Shown: in pieces, positions 1-7,996 of the stretch
Layout: each line of letters opens with the position of its first letter
Position numbering within the stretch: position 1 is the stretch's first letter
From: an uncultured Clostridia bacterium
GTDB taxonomy: Bacteria > Bacillota > Clostridia > Christensenellales > UBA1242
Assembly (NCBI GenBank): GCA_934756675.1
Contig: CAKVLG010000003.1
Coordinates: forward strand, 55,440-119,439
DNA length: 64,000 bases
Direction of reading: 5' to 3'
Notes under the pieces: generated by a model
The model's input: only the letters and a program-made list of their open reading frames with translations
What the model was told of the DNA's origin: nothing
Database searches by the model: none
Made by a program: the position numbers and the translations under genes

Positions 1-670
1 CAAGTTTTTCAACTTTTTCACGCGCTAGGTTCGATGTATATGGATAGCTGTGAAAGTGCACTGCGGCAAGTTTAACACCTCGCTTATTCATCAAATAACA
101 AGAAACTGGACTATCAATACCACCAGAAAGCAACACAAGCCCTTTTCCGCTAGAACCAACTGGCATACCACCAACACCCATCATTGTTTTGTTATAAACA
201 AAGGTTTTTCCATTTTCACGTACATCAATATTAATAACATGTTCTGGGTTATGCAAATCAACAGATAAATTTTTATTGCTTTCTAAACAATCGCCACCAA
301 TCTCAGATGAAATTTGCATAGATGATTGCATAAAAGTTTTGTCTGCCCTATTCGTGTTAATCTTAAATGTACCATTTTCATCTTTTAATAAACCTGTCAC
401 AAGAGCTGAAATCTTTTCATAATTTGTATCAACCACATACGCTGGCGATACAGAATAAACACCTGCAACTTGACAAAGTCTGTTTAAAATTTTCTTTTCA
501 TCTTTCTCTTCATAACCAGATAAAATGTATCTGCCAGCAACTTTTTTGAGTTCTGCATTAAACTCAAAAAGTGCATTTTTTATGTTTTTATATAACAATT
601 CTTCAAAAAAACCGCGATTTTTACCTTTTAAATGTATTTCGTTATATCTAATTAAAATATTTTTTTCCAT
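1..670 (-). CDS. thiI: tRNA 4-thiouridine synthase ThiI (3' part cut by window edge)
   Basis: ThiI transfers sulfur from a cysteine desulfurase persulfide to tRNA U8 (and to ThiS in thiamine synthesis in many bacteria). About 223 N-terminal residues are visible, out of roughly 390 usual for the family. They contain the N-terminal ferredoxin-like/THUMP region and then the ATP-pyrophosphatase PP-loop SGGIDSP near residue 190. The start at 670 overlaps the stop of the upstream cysteine desulfurase by one base (TAATG), so the two are translationally coupled. This desulfurase-thiI pairing is well known in Bacillota. The C-terminal rhodanese/catalytic portion lies outside the window, so its presence cannot be judged. 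Confidence 0.93.
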   Translation of the reverse strand, partial: MEKNILIRYNEIHLKGKNRGFFEELLYKNIKNALFEFNAELKKVAGRYILSGYEEKDEKKILNRLCQVAGVYSVSPAYVVDTNYEKISALVTGLLKDENGTFKINTNRADKTFMQSSMQISSEIGGDCLESNKNLSVDLHNPEHVINIDVRENGKTFVYNKTMMGVGGMPVGSSGKGLVLLSGGIDSPVSCYLMNKRGVKLAAVHFHSYPYTSNLAREKVEKL

Positions 671-1803
671 TATTTCTTTAGTTCCTTTATTCGTTTTTCA
701 AAACAATTTGCAACATAATTTATATCCACATCAATAGGTGCAAACGAAATTCTTACTACTTGCTGAGATTTTTCATAAGAAATTCCCCTAGCCTCTAACC
801 CCCTGTTAACCTTCTTTTTCGAAGAACAAGCAGAGCCAGTTGAAATATAAATTCTATCTTCTTCAAGAGCATGCAACAACACTTCGCCACGAACGCCAAT
901 AATACGAAGTTGCAAAATATAAGGTGAACATTCTTCATTTGAATAATTCTCAAATTCAATATTTCTTGTTTTTAGAGCAATCAAAAATTCATTATTAAGT
1001 TTTTTTACACGTTCAAAGTTAACTGCCAAACTTTGCATCTTTAGTTTTGCAGCAGTTTCAAACCCCAAAATGTAAGGCAAGTTTTCTGTACCAGACCTAA
1101 GCCCCATTTCTTGCCCACCACCAAGAATTAGCGGTTCTAAGTTTACATTTTTTTTAAAATATAATGCACCAATACCTTTTGGCCCATTAATTTTGTGCGA
1201 ACAAATGGTATACATATCAACACCCAATTTTTCAAGATCAACATCAATTTTCCCAAACGCTTGCACGCCATCACAGTGAAAGATTATTGTTTTGTCTTTT
1301 TGCTTAGCTAAGTGGCAAAGCCTTTCAATGTTGTTAATCATGCCATTTTCGTTGTTAACGTGCATAATAGAAACAAATTTAACAGGGTTGTTTTGTAGAA
1401 GTTTAATGTATTCTTCTTCAATCACTTTGCCATAACTATCAACTGGAATATATAAAATATTGCAACCTTGTTTACGTAACTTTTCTGTCATTTCAAAAAT
1501 AGCTGGATGTTCGGTATTACCAATAAGTGCAACAAAATTTGCACGATTTTTTATTTTTAAAAGTGCGGTATTATTTGCTTCGGTAGCGCTGCCAGTGAAT
1601 ATCAAATTACCACCTTCAGCATTAAGTGCTTTCAAAAAATATTCGCGTGACTTTTCCACCAAATTTTTATCTACAATAGCGTTTTTATATACGCTACTAA
1701 TATTATAAAAATCATTTCTCAAAGCGCCAGAAATAACATCGGTCACCTTGTCATCAACAACTGTAGTTGCTGCATTATCAAGATAAATAACTTCATTTTC
1801 CAT
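670..1803 (-). CDS. cysteine desulfurase (IscS/NifZ-type, partner of ThiI)
   Basis: PLP enzyme that takes sulfur from cysteine and passes it, here most likely, to ThiI encoded immediately downstream with a one-base overlap. About 377 residues from the chosen ATG at 1803, whose product starts MENEVIYLDNAATT, the usual N-terminus of the family. A longer in-frame form could start as far up as 1869 but would run into the end of yunB. Visible motifs: the PLP lysine in CSHKINGPKGIG and the mobile-loop catalytic Cys in STGSACSSKKK. No clear Shine-Dalgarno precedes the ATG, so the start is less certain than the function. Confidence 0.9.
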   Translation of the reverse strand: MENEVIYLDNAATTVVDDKVTDVISGALRNDFYNISSVYKNAIVDKNLVEKSREYFLKALNAEGGNLIFTGSATEANNTALLKIKNRANFVALIGNTEHPAIFEMTEKLRKQGCNILYIPVDSYGKVIEEEYIKLLQNNPVKFVSIMHVNNENGMINNIERLCHLAKQKDKTIIFHCDGVQAFGKIDVDLEKLGVDMYTICSHKINGPKGIGALYFKKNVNLEPLILGGGQEMGLRSGTENLPYILGFETAAKLKMQSLAVNFERVKKLNNEFLIALKTRNIEFENYSNEECSPYILQLRIIGVRGEVLLHALEEDRIYISTGSACSSKKKVNRGLEARGISYEKSQQVVRISFAPIDVDINYVANCFEKRIKELKK

Positions 1804-1846
1804 AATGTTATTATAAACAATATATATTAATTTAGCAAGAACATTT

Positions 1847-2527
1847 TTAATTATTAGATATAAGTCCACTTAAATCTTTTATCGAAAAGAATGTGTCCGG
1901 AATATCACCAATAATAACACTTTCACAAAGCAAAACATCGCTACTAGCATTTACCCTTAACGTTCTAAATGGCAACACAACATTTATTGTGCAACTTATC
2001 GACATATAAATTTTATGTTGAGTCTGGTTGATTCCTGCACTAAAAAACTGCGAAAGAAATCTACACGAAACATCTCCATATGGATAAGTTTCCATTGCAA
2101 CTTTTGGTCCCATACCAGAAATTATTGTTATTCCAGAAAATGCCCCTAGTGGTATTAAAACTGGATTTTTTGTCAGTTCATTTAGTTTTGCCATGGTGAC
2201 TCTACCTATTAATTTTGAAAGATTATTAATCTGAATTGAGTTCGCTTGAAGCATACTAATTTTACCACTAGAATCAGTAACAATATGTATTAAATCATCA
2301 TAAGTTACATTTTGATTCATTGCTTCTGTTATTGCATAGTTCATACTTTTATTTGCATAAACTTTAACTTGTGAGTTGCTAGACGAAATTATTAAAGGTG
2401 TAACCAAAAATGCAATATATAAATAAAAAAACGCAAAAATTAACAAAGTAACCATAAAAACCTTTGTTTTTTTGCGTTTTTTAGTAAAATCTACAACAGT
2501 AATAGTATTTTTTCTTTTTCGTTTCAC
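1847..2527 (-). CDS. yunB: sporulation protein YunB
   Basis: Sporulation protein of the YunB family (226 residues); in Bacillus subtilis yunB belongs to the sigma-E regulon and its exact molecular role is unknown. A basic N-terminus (MKRKRKN) precedes one membrane segment at about residues 24-46, followed by an extracytoplasmic domain ending in the conserved stretch around VCEs-like LLCESVIIGDIPDTFF. The start codon is GTG at 2527. No Shine-Dalgarno is present; a CATATAAT box lies only five bases upstream, so translation may start on a nearly leaderless transcript or further inside. Lies downstream of spoVAE, with thiI genes following. Confidence 0.82.
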   Translation of the reverse strand: MKRKRKNTITVVDFTKKRKKTKVFMVTLLIFAFFYLYIAFLVTPLIISSSNSQVKVYANKSMNYAITEAMNQNVTYDDLIHIVTDSSGKISMLQANSIQINNLSKLIGRVTMAKLNELTKNPVLIPLGAFSGITIISGMGPKVAMETYPYGDVSCRFLSQFFSAGINQTQHKIYMSISCTINVVLPFRTLRVNASSDVLLCESVIIGDIPDTFFSIKDLSGLISNN

Positions 2528-2532
2528 ACTTA

Positions 2533-2561
2533 ATTATATGAAACAAATAGTTAAAATATTT
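2533..2561 (-). promoter_or_regulatory. possible sigma-E-type promoter of yunB
   Basis: Minus strand reads AAATATT (2555-2561), a 14-base spacer, then CATATAAT (2533-2540). The known sigma-E consensus is roughly KMATATT, 13-15 bases, CATACANT, so there is one mismatch in each box. yunB being sigma-E-controlled in B. subtilis supports the reading. The expected transcription start would fall at or inside the GTG codon. The box can also be read as a sigma-A TATAAT without a good -35. Confidence 0.35.
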
Positions 2562-2934
2562 AATTCTTTTTAGTTTTTGAACTCGTAAAAAATGACAGCA
2601 AAAAACTTAAACCAATAGACACAGATATACCAGCACTAGTTGCAACTAACCCACCACCAAGAGCTCCGAAAAACCCGTCAGTTTTCGCGCCATTAATTGC
2701 ACCATTTGCAAGCGAATTACCAAAACCAGTGATTGGTAAAGTTGCTCCAGCACCAGCCCATTCAACTAAATAATTATACAAACCAAATCCACCAAGGACA
2801 GCACCAGCAAGCAAAAACAAAACAAGTATTCGTGCAGGCGTAATTTTAGTAGTAATAACTATTACTTCTGCTAAACCACAAATAATACCACCAACCACAA
2901 AAACTTTTAAATACATAAGTAAACCTGCTAACAT
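2560..2934 (-). CDS. spoVAE: stage V sporulation protein AE
   Basis: Small polytopic membrane protein (124 residues) of the SpoVA channel that moves dipicolinic acid into the forespore and releases it at germination. Hydrophobic throughout, with the family signature GAGATLPITGFGNSLANGA in the middle and about four membrane segments. Its start overlaps the end of spoVAD by seven bases, and a short hydrophilic tail (TSSKTKKN) closes the protein. The spoVAC-AD-AE trio is the minimal set kept in most Clostridia. Confidence 0.95.
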   Translation of the reverse strand: MLAGLLMYLKVFVVGGIICGLAEVIVITTKITPARILVLFLLAGAVLGGFGLYNYLVEWAGAGATLPITGFGNSLANGAINGAKTDGFFGALGGGLVATSAGISVSIGLSFLLSFFTSSKTKKN

Positions 2935-3929
2935 ATTTCAACCTCCACAGCATGCGCGGTGCACGGTATAGTTTCACCTTGCTGATTTGTAATTGTACTC
3001 ATAAGTGCACCAGTCGACACAAGTATCATTTTTTTAATTTTCTTTTCCTTTAGCTTACTAATAAAATAAGAGTTAAACACAGTCGCACTACACCCAGCAC
3101 CACTGCCACCTTGGTTAGAATCGTCTGTCACACCATAAATCATGTTTCCACAATCAATATAATTTTGTCCAAGCGAATACCCTTTTTCTTGCATCAAGTC
3201 AAGCAAAATATCTGAACCAAGTTTTCCAAGATCACCTGTTGCAATTACATCATAATCTTCTGGTTTAGTGTTTGTGTCGCCAAAAAACGCAACCAAGGTA
3301 TCCATTGCAGCAGGTGCCATTGCGGCACCCATATTTGCAATATCTTTCACACCAAAATCAATCACCTTCCCAAAACAAACTTTTCTTATTTTTATATATG
3401 TTTTGCTAGATGATAACAAAGTTGCCCCAACACCAGTTACCGTCCATTGCGAATATGTTTGTCTTTGATTACCAAACTCGAGTGGAAATCTATATTGTCT
3501 TTCAGCTGTCGAAAAATGGCTGCCCGCCATACACATCACGTTTTTCATAATTTTCCCACTAATTAAACAAGCACCCAGCCCAAGAGCTCCAGCAAAAGTC
3601 GCACATGCAGAATACACTCCAACAAAAGGAATTTTCAAATACGAAGCCATATAGTTAGATGCAATAATTTGGTTATTCAAGTCGCCAGACAACAACAAAT
3701 CTATGTCATCAAATTTTTTATCAGCCTTCTTTAATAAAAGACATGCTGTTTGATAAAACATTTCACGTTCAGCTTTTTCAAAAGTGTCTTCATTAAAAGT
3801 ATCGATTTTTGCAATCTTATCAAAATATTTTCCAACAGGTCCATTGCCTTCTTTTCTGCCAACAATAGAAGCTGTTTCTTGGATATATACTGGATTATCT
3901 AGAATATATGTTTGATTCCCTTTCTTCAT
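2928..3929 (-). CDS. spoVAD: stage V sporulation protein AD
   Basis: Soluble/peripheral SpoVA component (333 residues) with a thiolase-like fold that binds dipicolinic acid. Typical segments seen: GVYSACATFAGALGLGA, AGSHFSTAERQYRFPLEFGNQR and DDSNQGGSGAGCSATVF. Start at 3929 has a good Shine-Dalgarno (TAGGAG, five bases spacing). Nine bases separate it from spoVAC upstream, and it overlaps spoVAE downstream, so the three are one transcript. Length is normal for the family. Confidence 0.96.
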   Translation of the reverse strand: MKKGNQTYILDNPVYIQETASIVGRKEGNGPVGKYFDKIAKIDTFNEDTFEKAEREMFYQTACLLLKKADKKFDDIDLLLSGDLNNQIIASNYMASYLKIPFVGVYSACATFAGALGLGACLISGKIMKNVMCMAGSHFSTAERQYRFPLEFGNQRQTYSQWTVTGVGATLLSSSKTYIKIRKVCFGKVIDFGVKDIANMGAAMAPAAMDTLVAFFGDTNTKPEDYDVIATGDLGKLGSDILLDLMQEKGYSLGQNYIDCGNMIYGVTDDSNQGGSGAGCSATVFNSYFISKLKEKKIKKMILVSTGALMSTITNQQGETIPCTAHAVEVEIC

Positions 3930-3937
3930 CTTTACTC

Positions 3938-4393
3938 CTAAAATAAACTAACAATAAAGTAAACTATACCAACAATAAGTGAATACGATACACCACAAAC
4001 AAGAACTGGGCCAGCAACATAAAACATCTTGCTACCCACACCAAAGACCAAACCTTCTTTTTTAAATTCAATTGCACAAGAAGAAATCGAGTTTGCAAAG
4101 CCAGAAATTGGTATAAATGTACCCGCCCCACCATACTTTGCAATTCTATCAAAGCAACCAATGGTTGTTAAAATAATTGTAAGTGAAATTATAATAACGT
4201 TCACCCAAGCACCAACGAGCAACAAATCCATCATCGGATTAAAAGATTTTATAATATCGCCAAACATTTGCCCTAAACAGCAAATTGTACCGCCCAAAAT
4301 AAAAGCATGAAATATCGTATCAAACCAACCAGACTTTGGCGACTTACGTTCAACATATTCAAGATAAGCTTCTTTACTTGCAGTTATTTTCAT
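3938..4393 (-). CDS. spoVAC: stage V sporulation protein AC
   Basis: Membrane protein (151 residues from the ATG at 4393) of the SpoVA complex; in B. subtilis SpoVAC is reported to act as a mechanosensitive channel for dipicolinate release. Contains the conserved GAGTFIPISGFANSI segment that parallels the one in SpoVAE. The start at 4393 (MKITASKEAYLEYVERKSPK) is preferred over an upstream one because a clear CTTAGGAG sequence sits just before it. First gene of spoVAC-AD-AE; spoVAA and spoVAB are not present, as usual in Clostridia. Confidence 0.95.
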   Translation of the reverse strand: MKITASKEAYLEYVERKSPKSGWFDTIFHAFILGGTICCLGQMFGDIIKSFNPMMDLLLVGAWVNVIIISLTIILTTIGCFDRIAKYGGAGTFIPISGFANSISSCAIEFKKEGLVFGVGSKMFYVAGPVLVCGVSYSLIVGIVYFIVSLF

Positions 4394-4509
4394 AAATTCT
4401 CCTAAGTAAATACTTGTCAAAATATTTTTTTATATTCAAAATAATAAAAATCAATTTTATAAATATTTTACAAAAAAGTGCAAATACTAACATTGTAAGG
4501 AGTAAAAAT

Positions 4510-5928
4510 ATGAATAAAATAATAAAAACACTAACTTTTTTAATTTTTATACTTGCGGTTGGTTTTACTTTTGCGGGCTGTGATAATGCAAGTGAAAGGA
4601 ACGCAAAAGACTTGGATGCAACCATTACATCATTTATCAACCAAACAAGTAGCCTTGACTGGGCAGACAGTTACACTTTTGCAAATGCAAGCAGTGCACA
4701 TTCTTCGCAGTCAACAACAAACACAACAACAAGCACATCTAACACAAGCAAATATGTAACATACAACACATCTAGCATGCAAAACAATCTCACAAATGTA
4801 GAAAATAAACTTGGAAAGATTATTGCGAAAAAAGCAAGTATTGATACATATTTAAACAATCTTTCTAATGGTACATTATCGCTTTCTAGCGAGGATCAAT
4901 CAGCTTTAAACGCTTACAAAAACATTATTAAAGAAAGTACATCATATCTTGAATCAAATAATGGCACAATAAGAAATACTATGGCATTAATTACAAGTAA
5001 CATTCAAGAAAATGCAAATAATAACATAATTAATTCTTATATAATTAGATGCAACGAAATCATAAGTTCTCGTATGGCTAAAATAGATTCTGCATATTCT
5101 TCTATGGAAGCTATAGAAACCATTTTAAAGGCATCAAGTTCCACAAATGAACAAAAAACCGCAAATTCTACACAAAATAATGATAAAAATGTAGTAAAAA
5201 CACAAAATAAAACAACAAAAACTGAAACAAATAAAAATTTAAACACAAATAATATATCAAACAGCACAAACAATAACAATAAAAATAATACAACTAGCCT
5301 TATCGTAAATAAAGCACAAAATAGCACAAATCAAACTACAAATCAAACCAATAACGACACAAGCAAATTGACAAATAATTGGTCAACAACTAATCAATCT
5401 ATCAAACAAAATTCTACGAGCTCAAATAACGGCGGACAAATAACAAACACAACTACTACAAGTAACAATTCTAGACCTATAGCAACAAACAATAGTCAAT
5501 CTAACCAAAATATAACAACATATCCAACAATAAATAATCGTTCAATTTATTACGCAAGATACCGCAGATACCCTAACGGTTATTATGGTCCAGTTCCCAC
5601 TCCTCCAAACAACAGTTCAAACAAACCAATAATCACATCAACAAGTAACATGAATAATCAAAACTCACAGACTAACAATGTATCAACAAATTCACAAAAC
5701 AACACAAATAACAATTATCAATACAACAAAATGAGCACAAGACAAAACTCTAACACAATTAGACCTAACTATAGTCAAAACAACAACATAACATATACAA
5801 CAAGCATGAACAATCAAAACCATGGCATGCAAGTTTCAAAAATATATAACACAAATCAAAATTCATCAAATAACTATTCTGGTCAAGTTGTGAATAACAA
5901 CATACCAGCAACACATGTTCCATATTAA
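4510..5928 (+). CDS. predicted lipoprotein with long Asn/Thr/Ser/Gln-rich tail; unknown function
   Basis: 472 residues. Starts at 4510 with a strong AAGGAG eight to nine bases upstream; the N-terminus MNKIIKTLTFLIFILAVGF followed by FAGC is a lipoprotein signal peptide with lipobox, Cys at about 22. Residues 23-220 look alpha-helical. From about 225 to the end the sequence is almost only N, T, S and Q with few charges, interrupted by a Tyr/Arg/Pro patch (YYARYRRYPNGYYGPVPTPP) near residue 350. No known family recognised. It is the only plus-strand gene of the first 12 kb, sits between spoIIA and spoVA, which are direct neighbours in B. subtilis, and converges on sigF over a shared terminator. 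A role in the spore or sporangium surface is only an inference from place. Confidence 0.8.
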   Translation: MNKIIKTLTFLIFILAVGFTFAGCDNASERNAKDLDATITSFINQTSSLDWADSYTFANASSAHSSQSTTNTTTSTSNTSKYVTYNTSSMQNNLTNVENKLGKIIAKKASIDTYLNNLSNGTLSLSSEDQSALNAYKNIIKESTSYLESNNGTIRNTMALITSNIQENANNNIINSYIIRCNEIISSRMAKIDSAYSSMEAIETILKASSSTNEQKTANSTQNNDKNVVKTQNKTTKTETNKNLNTNNISNSTNNNNKNNTTSLIVNKAQNSTNQTTNQTNNDTSKLTNNWSTTNQSIKQNSTSSNNGGQITNTTTTSNNSRPIATNNSQSNQNITTYPTINNRSIYYARYRRYPNGYYGPVPTPPNNSSNKPIITSTSNMNNQNSQTNNVSTNSQNNTNNNYQYNKMSTRQNSNTIRPNYSQNNNITYTTSMNNQNHGMQVSKIYNTNQNSSNNYSGQVVNNNIPATHVPY

Positions 5929-5953
5929 AAAAACACCGCTATGGTGTTTTTTT
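5927..5953. terminator. bidirectional intrinsic terminator between the lipoprotein gene and sigF
   Basis: AAAACACC - GCTAT - GGTGTTTT with A-run on one side and T-run on the other, so it can end both converging transcripts. It overlaps the stop codons of both genes. Confidence 0.85.
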
Positions 5954-6692
5954 ATATTATTTGTTTTTTAAGTTGCATTAATATTTTGTTTTCCAGTCTA
6001 GAAACTTGCACTTGCGAAACGCCAAGCATTTCTGCTATTTCTGATTGAGTTTTGCCACGATAATACCTGAGCAAAATTATTTTTTTATCCCTACCACTAA
6101 GTTTATTGATTGAATCTGCAAGTTGAATTTTATCTATTAACTGTTCGTTTTTATCTTCGACCACAAGCCTATCAAGCAGATCAGAACTTTTTTCGTCACT
6201 CTCATCAATCTTACTATTAAGCGAAATAAGCGCTTTTGAAGAATCTAGTGCAAAGACTACATCTTCTTCATCTTCGCCGAGCGTTTCCGCAATTACCTTT
6301 ACTGGTGGTGGTTCATCATAAACTTTTGTATAGTCGTCAATAAAACTTTTTACTTTGGCCGCAAGTTGCTTCATTGCGCGTGAAACTTTTATTGCCCCAT
6401 CGTCACGCAAAAATCTTTTTATTTCACCTGCTACCATTGGCACACAATATGTAGAAAATTTTACATCAAACTTTTCGTCGAAGTTTTTTATTGCCTTTAA
6501 GAAACCAAGCACACCTAACTGATACAAATCTTCATACTCAACTCCGCGATTTTGAAAATTCTTTACAACGGATTTTATGAGTGGAAAGTGCCCATTTAAC
6601 AATTTTTCTTTAGCATTTTCGTCACCATCTCGTGCAAGATGAATTGCCGCAATGGTTTCTTCATTAGAAAGCGGTACAAAATTTTCTTCCAT
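5952..6692 (-). CDS. sigF: RNA polymerase sigma-F factor (spoIIAC)
   Basis: Forespore-specific sigma factor (246 residues), third gene of spoIIA. Region 2 contains VEYEDLYQLGVLGFLKAIKN and FSTYCVPMVAGEIKRFLRDD (about residues 50-98), then region 3, and the region 4 helix-turn-helix GKTQSEIAEMLGVSQVQVSR near the C-terminus. The SpoIIAA-SpoIIAB partners immediately upstream decide for sigma-F rather than sigma-G. Twelve bases separate it from spoIIAB. It would be held inactive by SpoIIAB until the forespore forms. Confidence 0.95.
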   Translation of the reverse strand: MEENFVPLSNEETIAAIHLARDGDENAKEKLLNGHFPLIKSVVKNFQNRGVEYEDLYQLGVLGFLKAIKNFDEKFDVKFSTYCVPMVAGEIKRFLRDDGAIKVSRAMKQLAAKVKSFIDDYTKVYDEPPPVKVIAETLGEDEEDVVFALDSSKALISLNSKIDESDEKSSDLLDRLVVEDKNEQLIDKIQLADSINKLSGRDKKIILLRYYRGKTQSEIAEMLGVSQVQVSRLENKILMQLKKQII

Positions 6693-6703
6693 AATAATAC
6701 CAC

Positions 6704-7126
6704 TTACTTAATAAATTTTTTCATAAACACACAAACGCCACCTTCTTCATTGTTTGTAACATCAAGCTCGTCCATAAACGATTCCATCAATGTAAACCCC
6801 ATTCCCGAGCGTTCTTCACGCGATTTTGTGGTAAAAAAAGGTTGTTTAGCCTTTTGAATATCTGCAATGCCAATGCCATTATCAACGATAGATATTTCAA
6901 CAACACCTTCGGCAAGCCCCACCGAAACATAAATTTTTCCACCGTTATTTTGGTAGCCATGCACAATAGAGTTTGTCACAGCTTCACTAACTGCCGTTTT
7001 TATATCATTAATTTCAGACAAACTTGGATTTAGGGGAACACAAAACGCCGCAACCATACTTCTTATAAACCCTTCATTTTCAAGTTTTGCATCTATTTCC
7101 ATAGAAAATTTGTTTAAATATTTCAT
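6704..7126 (-). CDS. spoIIAB: anti-sigma-F factor SpoIIAB (serine kinase)
   Basis: GHKL-fold ATPase/protein kinase (140 residues) that binds and inhibits sigma-F and phosphorylates SpoIIAA. Visible motifs: N-box AVSEAVTNSIVHGYQN, G1 box IVDNGIGIAD and the glycine-rich GMGFTLMESFMDELDV. Eight bases after spoIIAA and twelve before sigF, in one operon. Confidence 0.96.
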   Translation of the reverse strand: MKYLNKFSMEIDAKLENEGFIRSMVAAFCVPLNPSLSEINDIKTAVSEAVTNSIVHGYQNNGGKIYVSVGLAEGVVEISIVDNGIGIADIQKAKQPFFTTKSREERSGMGFTLMESFMDELDVTNNEEGGVCVFMKKFIK

Positions 7127-7134
7127 ATTAACTC

Positions 7135-7452
7135 CTAACCAATCTTTGGCATAATTTCGTATATACCCGTCATCTTTAGAATTCTATCTACATGTCCTGT
7201 GGGATTTTTTATGTAGATATCAATATCATTCTTTTTAAATTTATTATATCTACCAAGCAAAACACCAATTCCCGTGCTATCCATAAAAGACACACCCGAA
7301 AAATCTAGCACAAGCTTTGCATCATCAATGCAAGACAAATCTCTAAGCAATGTATCAAGTGAAATTCTCACATGCTCCGCTGTAAACTCGTCTAATTCGC
7401 CACGAAGCACTGCTGTTAAAATATTTTCGTGAGTTTTATAACTAATTTCCAT
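7135..7452 (-). CDS. spoIIAA: anti-sigma-F factor antagonist SpoIIAA
   Basis: STAS-domain protein (105 residues). The phosphorylatable serine lies in the conserved SFMDSTGIGVLLGRY, equivalent to Ser58 of B. subtilis SpoIIAA. Dephosphorylated SpoIIAA frees sigma-F from SpoIIAB in the forespore. Start at 7452 is preceded by AAGGGGG. First gene of the operon; I could not find a convincing sigma-H promoter in the roughly 110 bases upstream. Confidence 0.96.
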   Translation of the reverse strand: MEISYKTHENILTAVLRGELDEFTAEHVRISLDTLLRDLSCIDDAKLVLDFSGVSFMDSTGIGVLLGRYNKFKKNDIDIYIKNPTGHVDRILKMTGIYEIMPKIG

Positions 7453-7544
7453 TTTGTCCCCCTTGCACTAGTATGTTAACACTTGCCCACAATTTTACAT
7501 ACATATAAAAATTGATTTTTTTAGTGTTTTTTGTAAAATTTGCA

Positions 7545-7573
7545 ATAAAAAAGATGAGAATTTATCTCATCTT
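7545..7573 (-). terminator. intrinsic terminator after the ArsR-like gene
   Basis: On the minus strand AAGATGAGA - TAAAT - TCTCATCTT is followed by a T-rich run. It separates the small regulator from the spoIIA operon. Confidence 0.85.
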
Positions 7574-7896
7574 TACATTTCTTCTTGTTCTTCGAAGAAT
7601 ATATCTGACTTGGCCTTTTCTCCAGCAGTGCGAACAAGCGCAAGAGTGTAAGCATCGTTGATACTATATTTCTTGCTTGATGACTTATAAATAAGTCTGC
7701 TTGTCTCTAAATTTTCAAGCTTACTTTCTAGTTCATCTTTTCTTAGATGAGTAGATAAATAAAGTTCTTCTATCGAGTGGTTTTCGCTTGTCAAATTTGA
7801 CAATATCATAAGTGACGATTTATCAGACAATATTTTAAAAATGTCCGACATCTTTCTCTGTAACTCTTTTGTAACAATACTTTGATTAAAATTCAT
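7573..7896 (-). CDS. small winged-helix protein, ArsR-like
   Basis: 107 residues. The first two thirds resemble an ArsR-type winged helix: FKILSDKSSLMILSNLTSEN, then HSIEELYLSTHLRKDELESK as the likely recognition region, then the wing SSSKKYSIND. No metal-binding cysteines are present, so it is not a classical metal sensor. It is monocistronic, with AAAGGAGATA before the ATG and a terminator after the stop. Its target is unknown; both neighbours (spoIIA and cls) are also transcribed on the minus strand. Confidence 0.6.
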   Translation of the reverse strand: MNFNQSIVTKELQRKMSDIFKILSDKSSLMILSNLTSENHSIEELYLSTHLRKDELESKLENLETSRLIYKSSSKKYSINDAYTLALVRTAGEKAKSDIFFEEQEEM

Positions 7897-7996
7897 GCAA
7901 TATCTCCTTTAGCGTAAAAAGTTCAGTCAGTGTACTACTTTTTAGTCACATTGTCAATGGGAAAATTGCAAAATAAATTAAATAAAACGTCGAAAT

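Noticed and set aside
1803..1869. Longer start (22 extra codons) for the thiI-linked cysteine desulfurase
   Set aside because: It would overlap yunB and add a hydrophobic stretch absent from the family; the ATG at 1803 gives the normal N-terminus.
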